From Cenococcum geophilum 1.58 (taxonomy: Eukaryota > Ascomycota > Dothideomycetes > Gloniales > Gloniaceae), in NCBI GenBank assembly GCA_001692895.1, contig KV748219.1, forward strand, positions 186,001-250,000: a DNA stretch of 64,000 bases, read 5' to 3'. The notes under the pieces were generated by a model, which saw nothing but the letters and a program-made list of their open reading frames with translations, was not told the DNA's origin and made no database searches. Positions 48,601 through 57,389 of the stretch are shown piece by piece (the stretch's first letter is position 1; every line of letters begins with the position of its first letter). A program made the position numbers and the translations under genes.

Positions 48601-50760
48601 CCTATCTTTTTAGTCTATGGAGCCTATTTAAGGATAAGTAACCTAGGCCCTCCTACCCCATCTATTATAGAATAAGCAGCTATAATATAGAAGGTAATAG
48701 CCGAAATAGTTAAGTTATAGGCTAAACAAACTATTAATAACGCCCTATATTACCGTAACGGACCTAATATAACCTTAGTATATAACCTCCCGCTTAATTC
48801 TAAAGTCCTTATATAGCGTAAAAGCGGTAAGTAGACTAGACCTTACTATTTACTAGCTGTAGAAAATAAAATATGCTATATATAACTTCCTAGCGGACTA
48901 ACTAGCTTTAGAAGCACGTTTATAAAACCCTACTTTTAGCCTAAAAACGCCCATAACGTTAAGCTAGATAAACTAGAAGTAACTACTAAACTAGATAAAC
49001 TAAAAGTAACTACTAAATTAGATAAACTGGAAGCACCCTTGCCTACCTTAGAAGTCCCCTAGAAACCTACTAAACTAATAAAACCTACTATAAAGCGCAG
49101 TTAAGGACGCCCTTAAAAATACCCTATAACTAAGAACCCCGTAATAAAGAATTACCTAACCTCTATAGGAATACCCGCAAGGTAATCTCTGCCTATAAAT
49201 ATATTAGTTTTAGTATAGGAAACCCCTTTTACGGACTTATAATATAAAAAGATTAACGGACTACTTAAAAAGGGCGTCTTTGCGGTTATAACGGAGAGAG
49301 ACGTTCCGTAAGGCGTCCGTATATTTAACTTACGCTTTATTAATAAGATTAAGCACCCTAATACTAATAAAGCTTTTAAAAATTAAGGCTTATTATATAA
49401 GCCTATAACGATTAAGGAAAGGACTTAGTCCTTATATAATTACCTATAATTTAACGAGTTAGCTAATAGATTATACTTATACTTACGCCGGGGCTATAGT
49501 AAATAATACCCGTAGCCCTTTATTTATGGGATATCTTATAAGCTTATATATAGTCTAATACCTACCTAAGTAGGGATATCTTTATATAACTACCCCGTGA
49601 ACTTAACCTATAACTAGAAATAATTCTATAGGTTATAAAACCCCTATATAGAGTACCGGAAGCTAGAAACCATTAGTTTAAAATATACTACTAGCACCAC
49701 ATTAGTAAACTTAAAATGGAATAGTTAACCTACAACCCCTACCTCCTATATAGCCTATTAAACGGCCTTAGTATTATTAGACTCTAAATAGATAATACCC
49801 TCTTCCTAGTGGACTAGACCTTTATGGACGCTAAAGAAACTAAACTATAAAAGGCTAAGTTTTTAGTAAAGCTGTAAAAGTAGTTAACTAAGTAAACTCT
49901 AATTAAGTTTAATAGAGGCTTAATTATATAAAAGGGTAACCTAATTAAGCTAACCTAGGAACGCTAAGCTTAAAGCCTAAAGCTTATTATAGTAAAGCCT
50001 ATAGACCTTACTAGTTCCTATAGAGAAACCCGTAAGACTGTAAATATAAAGGACTAATACGCTATATAGCGTGCAAGAGGCGCCTATATTACTATAGTCT
50101 GTTAACCTAAATCTGCCTATAATTTATCCTTTATAGCCTAGGCAACAGACCTATAAAAGGAAAATATTAAATAGCTTAATAAGTGTATTTAGTAGCAAAT
50201 TAATAATATAGTAAGGGGACTTACTTTTATACCACTAGACCTAAATTCCCTTAGCTTACTAGCATTTATAGACGCCTTTTTTGCTAATAATAAAGACCTA
50301 TTATTATAAATTGGCTTTATAATTATACTTACGGACCATAATTAGGACGTAAATATACTATACTAGTCCTTAATTAAGTGCAAATAAATAACCTGTAGTA
50401 TACTAGCTTCTAAACTATATATACTAGCTTATAGATTTAATATAGCAGCCGCAATCAAATTAATGGTCTAGAAGATTCTATAACTAAAGTAGTTACCCCT
50501 AGTTTTATACACTAATTTAAAGTCCCTTTACAACTACCTAGTTAAACTAGGTATAATATAGAAGAAGAGGCTTATAGTCAACCTAATATGCTTATATTAG
50601 GCCTATAAATAACGTGAGATTATAGAGGTTAAATGGATTAGCAGCGGAGACAACCTAGCGGACGCTATAACTAAGGTAAAACTGTATTAAGCTCTAAAAG
50701 CCCTAATTAATATAAATAAGCTTAATCTAAAGGTTATAGAATAGGTGGAACGTAACTAAC
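45620..50760 (+). pseudogene. Copia C gag-pol polyprotein
   Basis: Plus-strand translation matches A: LTFIDDVNNYINFKILKYRH at the gag start, YFKGLEYKYNIFT-like, protease NIGASKKSTIGYG, integrase CSYC, SLGRFKFTLYKDLNFNYLV, RT and RNase H ending LADAITKVKLY. Split by the solo LTR at 45851-46023 in gag, and carrying dozens of TAG/TAA. Inactive. Confidence 0.88.
45851..46023 (+). mobile_element. solo LTR with TSD GGTAT, little affected by RIP
   Basis: 173 bp, TGTCACGTAACTCG to TATCTAACA, flanked by GGTAT at 45846-45850 and 46024-46028. A and B carry the uninterrupted target sequence. TG...CA ends plus a 5-bp TSD identify an LTR left after recombination of a full element. Its base composition is normal (GGGCCCTCGGGC, CACGTGACTCGTGCACGG), in contrast to its host. 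No full relative is in the window. Confidence 0.88.
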
Positions 50761-50988
50761 GGAGCACTTATGGTTTATTTGCGGCCCGTTAAAAGGCCGT
50801 ATAGTTTACTTTACGGACTATAAGCAGGACTTACGGCCAGCTTAAAGCACCATCTAAAAGGCAGCCTAGAAGGCACCTTAGGAGGGATCTCCTATAGATT
50901 TCTTATATATTTCTTTTATATTTTATAGTTCTATTAGAGCAATTACGGAGGCTATATATAGGTGGTTTCATTTTTTAAGTACCGCTAG

Positions 50989-51257
50989 TGTATAATTACA
51001 GCACCTGTTATACTAACCGCGTACTTACGCGTTCGGTACACCAACTACGCGTTTACGCGTTTAGTGCACTAACCACCCACTTACGTGTCTAGTGCACCCC
51101 TAAAGCACTAACTAATTAGGGGGAGGTCGCATCAGTATATAGACTACGTAGTCTGCTTCAATATAAGAAACAGTCACCATCTAAATAAGTATACGATACT
51201 ATATGTATTTCGTGCCCGTGGATACAACTCAATTATATCATTAAATTGGTACAAACA
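50989..51257 (+). repeat. 3' LTR of Copia C
   Basis: Starts TGTATAATTACAGCACC and ends GGTACAAACA; 269 bp, followed by GTTAT. Confidence 0.9.
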
Positions 51258-51486
51258 GTTATATTTTTTAACACCTTAGCATGCGCTAATAACTTAATCG
51301 CGTAGGCTAAAATCCTCTTAATATAATTTGGATAAACTACGTTAAATTATCTAAAGTTAATTAAAGAGCTTTTAAAGATAATTGAGCTAAGAAATACCTA
51401 GGTTTATAGCAATAATCCATAAAAAGGTAGTCTCTCTCTACTCCAATATATACTATTGCTTATTCTCTTCTATTTTAAAGTGGTAT
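51258..51486 (-). pseudogene. Copia D gag, internal fragment
   Basis: Minus-strand translation YHFKIEENKQQYILEQRETT, then INLGISQLNYL and SLRDxVISACQGVKKYN. It joins upstream to the D gag at 53497 (after removing F) and downstream, across the Copia insertion, to LTLFNSVNTYKGVY at 41171. Confidence 0.75.
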
Positions 51487-51632
51487 TGTTGGAATCACAG
51501 GGGGGGGTTTTGGTTTCAATCGTTTTCTCTTTTTTCTTCTTTCTACTTCTACAGGTGAAATTTAATGGATCTCCTAAGCTCGCTTAGCTTACGTAATTGA
51601 CCCAATTAGTTACAAGCAACCGTATTTAGATA
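51487..51632 (-). repeat. LTR (3' in coding sense) of element F
   Basis: Starts TGTTGGAATCACAG and ends GTATTTAGATA; the coding-strand 5' end therefore reads TATCTAAATAC, TG changed to TA. Contains a pyrimidine tract TTTTCTCTTTTTTCTTCTTT. Confidence 0.8.
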
Positions 51633-51689
51633 CTGGCAACAACTAGGAAATAAGAAAAGAAAGGGGTACTAGTAAATAAGTCCGTAGTC

Positions 51690-53120
51690 TCTATTCCTGT
51701 TCCCTTATAAATTCGGTCTAAAACGCCTCTACCTTAGGGTCGTCGTGATAACTAGAATAGGGTTCTATATCGAGATAGAAGTTAGAAGCTCCGTAATCTT
51801 CGTTATTATCCTTAGTATTGCCGTTACTGCCCTTAAAATCGGAGATATATTAACGTATTCTTCGGTCCCTTTTATCCTTTATATGGTTTATAGACCAATA
51901 ACCAGGTTTACTACATATAAAGCACTTTTTACCCTTATTACGGTATTAACGGTTAGAGGGGGGGTATCGTTGGTTAGAGGGGTGGTATCGTCGGTCAGTA
52001 TAGAATGATTTAATCTCTTGTTCTTGTTTACCGTACGTTGCGATTAAGGATTTAATGTCACTAATAAGGCCGGCAAGGGTAGTAGCAGGTTAAAAACAGG
52101 CTGGTTTACAAGCTAATACATCTTAGCACATAGTAAGGAGCTTATTATAAAATATCGTATCATTTTAAAGGTCCTTTGCTAGCCCGCGTTGTAGCTACCA
52201 CATCTCGTCGATTAATATCTAAAATGCTTGGCCTGTATTAAGTCCCTTTTTAAGCAGTAACTTATTTAAGCGTAATCGCATTCCACCTTAATAAGATATT
52301 ACGTTTGTATTCATCGCCTTTAAAGTATAATTTAAGGCCTATATATACATTTTCGAGAAGGTTGAGATCCTTAAGGTAGGTAAAGTAGTATTTAAGAGCA
52401 AGCCCGCGGAGCATAGTTAGGATAGCAATGATATACGCTTGCTTGGGGACGCCGGCTTAAAGGCAGTAGTTTTGGAAAATCTTAAACTTAAAATCGAAGT
52501 TGTCTTATTTACTAAAGTATTTAACTTCATCCGTATAGAACTTAGTTAAGTTAGTAATCTCCCTTCTAAAGTTTCCTTGTAGGGCGAGCTGGTCTATAGC
52601 TTAGGTAATTGATGGCTAAATAATTTAAACAGGGGCAGTCGATAGTGATGGTAGAGCTAGGGTAGGGTCGTTGGTAGGGTCGTCGGTAGGGTCGTCAGTA
52701 GGGTCGTCAGTAGGGTCGTCAGTAGGGTCGTCAGTAGGGTCGTTAGTAGGGTCATCGGTAGGCCATTTTAAGGGAGTTAGTTCGTGAATAACTCCTAAAA
52801 GACCGTCTGTAATTGACTTCCTTGCCTCCTTCCGTACGTATACGCCATTTTCGCGGAGGTAATCCCTAATCTTTTTTAATCGATCCTTGCTAAGGTCATT
52901 AAGTATATCCCTTGTAAACGACTCGAAATTGTTAATAAAGCTCTCCTATAAGTCGAATCTCTTCCATCCATTCTCCTTGTATATTGATAAACGCCAATTA
53001 ACGAATGCTTTAACTTCCTTAATGTCGGTTACGGTCGCGTCGATTCTAGTCTCCTATTTTTTAGTATTTATCGCGGAGGTAGCCATCGCGTCAGTATTTG
53101 TTGCGAAGGTAGCCATCTTT
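51690..53120 (-). pseudogene. element F gag
   Basis: On the minus strand: DDPTDDPT repeats (about 9, from a 12-bp unit, near 52665-52765), then KIFQNYCLQAGVPKQAYIIA, LTMLRGLALKYYF, LKLYFKGDEYKRNILL, GLAKDLQNDTIFYNKLL, ATTLAGLISDIKSLIATYG, and a zinc knuckle CFICSKPGYWSINH. The order and several motifs (RGLALxYY, YFKGxxYKRNIL, FYNKL, AGLI) match the gag of Copia A, so F is a relative reduced to gag. The gag shell would need enzymes from another element. Start codon not determined; open stretches on plus are shadows. Confidence 0.78.
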
Positions 53121-53344
53121 TAGTTCCGCAGTTAATTCGACAGTTAGACTAAAAGCGTAAAAACACCTATAAACTAGTTGCTCTGAAGGCGTAATAGACG
53201 TAGGTTAGAAGCGCGAGTAACCTCACAAACTGGCCTTTAGGCTTAGCAAGTAATACCTTAATTCTTACCCTTTGACAAGAGGTCTAGAGAATTAGATAGT
53301 GCCTCTCTTTATTAAACCTTGCTGATCTGTGCAGTACTAATCAG

Positions 53345-53491
53345 TGTTGGAATCACGGGGGGGGGTTTTTGGTTTTAATCGTTTTCTCTTTTTTCTTCTT
53401 TCTACTTCTACAGGTGAAATTTGATGGATCTCCTGAGCTCGCTTAGCTTACGTAATTGACCCAATTAGTTACAAGCAACCGTATTTAGATA
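53345..53491 (-). repeat. LTR (5' in coding sense) of element F
   Basis: 147 bp, nearly identical to the partner at 51487, including the G-run and pyrimidine tract. Confidence 0.8.
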
Positions 53492-53496
53492 GGTAT

Positions 53497-54915
53497 CTTA
53501 ACTTATATATTATATAGTTAAAATCGTATCCTTTTCCTACCAAATAATTATAATAGAAGGTACTAGCGCAGCCCTTAAGCATAACAGAATAAGCGTTATA
53601 ATATTAATTGGGTTCTAGCCTAACCTTTTAGTAATAGTTATAGAAGATACGCAGCTTTAAATTAAGAATATTATACAGTTCCCTGCTAAACTTCTTTTTC
53701 TAGTCTAAATAGAGCTTTATAAGGTTTATAAGTAACTTTAAGATACCTCTAAGTGGCCCTAGGCCATATTAAGATTGTATTAGAGGTTATAATAGGGACA
53801 TAGAGCTTAATAGAATAGGGCGTAGTACTTAATCTTGCGCTTGCTTAGGTTAAGGGGCAGTAGTTAAAGTTGTAGGTTAAATTAGTGGATACTAGGGAAC
53901 TAAAGATATAGGTAGAGGCGATGGAGGTAATAAATGTAGAACGTTAGAACCCGTGCCTAAAGTAGTGGAATTAGGGCGTGTCTTTAGTGGTATATTATTT
54001 AGATTCCATTATAAGTTAAGCTTCTTTATAGAGCGTAGTTGGTACTTAATCTCTTATAGAGTCTATTTATGTTCTTCTTTTACTTTAATAATATACTCCT
54101 AAATATTATCTCTAATACCTCCCCCATCTATAGGGATAAATACTCTATACTCCCAAAGGAAGTTACGGAAGTCCTATATAAGATCCTTATATATAGAAAC
54201 CTATATTTCCTTTATCTATTTAATAAAGTCCTCCTTTATACAATACTATAGCATAGTATTATTATATTTGCTGTCTTTATAGTATACTATACAGTGTAAT
54301 AAGAATCCATTTAGCTCCTTTTGCTCAATAGTTATAAAGTTGGTTATAGGTCTGTCCTATATCTCTAGGTTAATATCTTTCTTATACTTCTTTAGATAGG
54401 TTAACGCCATAATAACAGTTTTTTAATATGTAGAGAGTATTAAGAATATAGGGATAGCGTGCTAGTAGAACTTTAAGAGTTTAGCAAAGCTGAAATTGTT
54501 ATAAGGTAAGGGCGCGCTAGTAACTACCTTAGATGCTAACAGAGTATAAAGGCCAGAGAGCGCGTTATTAACATAATTTTAATATAGCAGGGCCGCTAGG
54601 AACATAGTAGAGTATTAAAAGTATATTTTTAACACGTTTTAGATATTAACTTAGGACCTTAGGTTTAGTAACACTTCTAACCTAAAGTACTTAACCAAAT
54701 CTTTGTAAACGTGGTTATTCTATATAATGGACGTAACTTGGTATCTCCTAGTACTTAGTGATACTTCTATTACTAGTTTTCCGTAAGTTTAAGGTAGTAT
54801 AATATCGCCGGGATCTATTCCATATAAGCGCATATAGCACCCCTATATAAAACTATCTCTTCTATTAATAACCTAGCTGCTCTATAGTTAACTGTGTATT
54901 TAACCACTAATTAGT
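53497..54915 (-). pseudogene. Copia D gag, N-terminal part
   Basis: Minus-strand translation: MRLYGIDPGDIILP, YGKLVIEVSLSTRRYQVTSI, NNHVYKDLVKYFRLEV, ALSGLYTLLASKVVTSAPLP, FYQHAIPIFLILSTY, VIMALTYLKKYKKDINLEI, a less conserved linker, then IFYNYYxKVRLEPN and YYNAYSVMLKGCASTFYYNY, which is the gag core that continues at 51486. The N-terminal part is a region I cannot assign to a domain. Stops at Gln/Trp. Bordered upstream by a small TIR element at 54920. Confidence 0.65.
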
Positions 54916-54919
54916 ATTA

Positions 54920-55091
54920 GTGTTACAGGGTAACTTACTAATGCTACTTGAGTAAATACAGTAAATGTTAGTTATAAAGCTTGTTGTTAAGAATTAGGGG
55001 GTAGGTGAGGAACCTAAGGTTCCTCGCCACGCTAGTGCCGCGGCGACACGTAACGACACGTGATGACTGCTTGCCTCATTCCCGACAATAC
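54920..55091 (+). mobile_element. small TIR element (MITE-like), copy 3
   Basis: Starts GTGTTACAGGGTAAC, contains AGGAACCTAAGGTTCCTCGC and GCTAGTGCCGCGGCGACACG, ends CCCGACAATAC, flanked by TA (54918-54919 and 55092-55093). The best preserved copy of the family. Confidence 0.72.
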
Positions 55092-55093
55092 TA

Positions 55094-56060
55094 TTCTCTT
55101 TACTGTTACTAAATTAAAGCTGATTTCCTAGTAAGCCAACTATTTCTAATATTAGCATATCTAAAAATATCTAGCTAATAGAGTCGATTATTCTACCTTT
55201 ATTAATCTCGTTACTATTACCTATATAAGCATTTCGGCTAGGAGGTTTATATTCATCCTTATAATTATCGTAATCGCTAGTGAATATAAATTAGATTAGC
55301 CGCCTTATAGTGTTCGGCTAAAAGTTATTTATTGTAATAATATTAGTGTCTAATTCCTACGTTGTAGAGTTAAGCAAGCCCTATAATGTCCTAGGGTTAC
55401 TAGCTAAAAACACACCTTAAACCCCCCTTAAATTGCTGCTTTAATTACGGGAGACTATATATAGATAATGGCTTTATAAACCTTAAACTTCTATCCATTA
55501 TAAACGAACTTAAGATTACTAAACTTGCTTAATTTTATTATCTGGACTAAAACTAAATTTGGACTCTTAGCGGACATTATAAGGGGCTAAAAAGATCCCT
55601 ATACTGCGTATAAAGTATTAAGGCTTACTTAGGAAAGAGATTGGCTTTTAAAGGCCTTTTAAGAGGGGGGCTTAGGGTTTATATAGTCCTCTTATTATAG
55701 TAACGTTAGAGACTCTTATATGGCTTTACGCGTAACCTTAATACCACCCCTTAGCTTCTTAAAGGTGCATTTCTCCTTAAAATTGCACTAATTGCTATAA
55801 TAGGAAGGTTATATTTTAGTTCCGGTGTTTATATTTAGAAGTATAACTAACCCTAGTTCGCGTGTAAATGCTTTATATTTCTGCCTAGGTAGTTAGTTTA
55901 TAAGCCCTTCTGCCACATTATCTTCTAATTTTATTAAGATAATATTAATTTCCCCTCTTTGTACTTGTTCTCTCAACCAATAGTAGTTAATAGTTGGGCA
56001 GTTTCTAGTTAATATAACCCTTATAGCTTATATATGCAACTATTACACTACCTATTATTA
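55094..56060 (-). pseudogene. unidentified coding relic upstream of Copia D gag
   Basis: Minus-strand translation shows conserved-looking stretches: QYYLNKIRRQCGRRAYKLTT (stops at Gln/Trp read through), FQGEMHLQEAKGWYQGYA, SHIRVSNVTIIRGLY, KPQAPLLKGL, SIGIFLAPYNVR, and further DYDNYKDEYKPPSRNAYIGN, KGRIIDSISQIFLDMLILEI. No family recognised. It may be the 5' part of D or a separate gene; the motif copy 230 bases upstream of its start side favours a separate gene only weakly. Confidence 0.35.
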
Positions 56061-57092
56061 GATGGTATTATGCTCGTATCTAAGGCGCAAGAGAGGATTT
56101 TATAAGTAATAAGGTGCTTAAGAGGATGGTCGCTACGGAGGAGAGGCTTAAATTGCTAAGCAATGCGATATTATAACCGCCCCGCCAAAAGGAACCTAAA
56201 CTGGCGTAGCTTTAAGGCCCCAGTTACGTAATATAGGATAGCACTAGGGTGTTATTTAAGGCAGATAAACCACTTAATTACGCTAGTAGGGAGGACGGTT
56301 AACCCGCTCTGGCTATACCCTTATTTATAAGCCATTATTTAATACCGATTAAGAGAGAGGCTAGGGTAGAAACGTTTGCGCTATAGATGGTATATAGATA
56401 TAGAGGTTAAGACAGCGGGCACTAAGGGAATAGTAAGGTAAATTTAAGGTCGGATAAAGATAGGGGTCTTAGAAGAGAAGTAAAATCTAAAACTGGGCAT
56501 TAGAACGGGATTCACAGCGGGTTCTAAAACGGAATTAATAAAAGCTAACCCAGAGCTAGACTAGCGCTAGACTCTTTACTAGGCATATATATTAGTATAG
56601 AAGAGCAACCCCTGCTAGGCAGATACTTTAATGCAATAGTAAGTATAGGCCGCTGCGGAAAGTTAAAGCGACAGCAGTGGCCCTATAAAGCTTCGCTTCG
56701 GTTAGTAGAGCAACGCTTAAGCTACATTAATATTATATCACTCATTCTATCTCTTAAATATCGCCAGCCTCCTATTATAACTATTGCACAATACTCGCGC
56801 AAGCGCAAACGGCCCTACGACGTCTTTAACATCTTACACGCAACTTATATTAATAGTCGCCCCGATATTACATACTAGATAAGCAAGTGCCCACCCGCCG
56901 TTACTTCCTAAACTCACAAGCATTACCGCGCGCTAGCTAACATCTCCTATACCTATAACCCTCAATATTATAAACCATCTATTATAAGCAGCACGCTCTA
57001 AAAGCAGCGGAAAGTAAATAATGAAGAGAATTAAGTGACGCGGAGTCACCCAAAATGCGGCAAGGTTAGGGTCAACGCTGTCGCTTCGGTTG
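56060..57092. other. mixed-composition DNA with motif copy 5 and palindromes
   Basis: Less AT-rich than average. Holds the dispersed motif at 56280-56328 (ACGCTAGTAGGGAGGACGG ... CTATACCCTTAT) and, just before Gypsy G, two short inverted repeats: GTGACGCGGAGTCAC (57036-57050) and GTCAAC...GTTGAC (57071-57094). The plus frame at 56750-57060 has an open stretch with a basic segment (RKRKRPYDVFN) that could be the N-terminal part of the nuclease relic interrupted by G, but I cannot prove it. Confidence 0.4.
56280..56328 (+). repeat. dispersed motif copy 5
   Basis: ACGCTAGTAGGGAGGACGG, TTAACCCGCTCTGGCT, ATACCCTTATTT. Same order as the copies upstream of the HET and NLR genes. Confidence 0.5.
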
Positions 57093-57097
57093 ACGGT
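57093..57097. repeat. TSD ACGGT of Gypsy G (left copy)
   Basis: ACGGT here and at 63039-63043 directly flank the LTRs. Confidence 0.9.
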
Positions 57098-57346
57098 TGT
57101 TAGCGACTTAGTTAATCAAGGCACGAGCACGACAAGAGAGACGCGCAAGCCTGTACAATTGGTAGTCTATAAACGAGGATCTAAAGCTAGAGAAAGGAAA
57201 GGAGAAGAAGAGCAGCGCCGGTCGAAGTAGGGTTCTTTTATACGGTCCTCTAGTCACGTGACCTTAAAGTTCTGCCAAGTTCTACCAGTTAAGTTCTGCT
57301 AAGTTCTGCCAGTCAAGTTCTACCAAGTTCTGCCAGTGCCGTAACA
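57098..57346 (-). repeat. LTR (3' in coding sense) of Gypsy G
   Basis: 249 bp, TGTTAGCGACTTAG to GTGCCGTAACA. Three to four CAAGTTCTGCCAGT-like units at its end and a GTCACGTGACC site. Confidence 0.9.
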
Positions 57347-57389
57347 TTACCCCCCCCCTCTGTAAAAGCCTGCCCTTAGGCTTTATATA

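Larger units (their letters stand above)
44942..51257 (+). mobile_element. Copia-family element C, containing a solo LTR
   Basis: 269-bp LTRs at both ends, same family as A and B but coding on plus. 6316 bp including a 173-bp solo LTR and 5-bp TSD. Flanks AGATA (left) and GTTAT (right) do not match each other; their complements TATCT and ATAAC match the flanks of element B. Confidence 0.9.
51487..53491 (-). mobile_element. gag-only (non-autonomous) LTR element F
   Basis: About 2.0 kb, LTRs 51487-51632 and 53345-53491, TSD GGTAT at 51482-51486 and 53492-53496. Internal DNA encodes only a gag on minus; there is no room for pol. Next to the 5' LTR, coding strand, it reads CTGATTAGTACT then GCACAGATCAGCAA, nearly the leader of Copia A. 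Inserted within Copia D gag. Confidence 0.87.

Noticed and set aside
51745-53123. Plus-strand open frames of 87 and 78 codons
   Set aside because: Antisense to the element F gag, whose minus translation carries the zinc knuckle and gag core.
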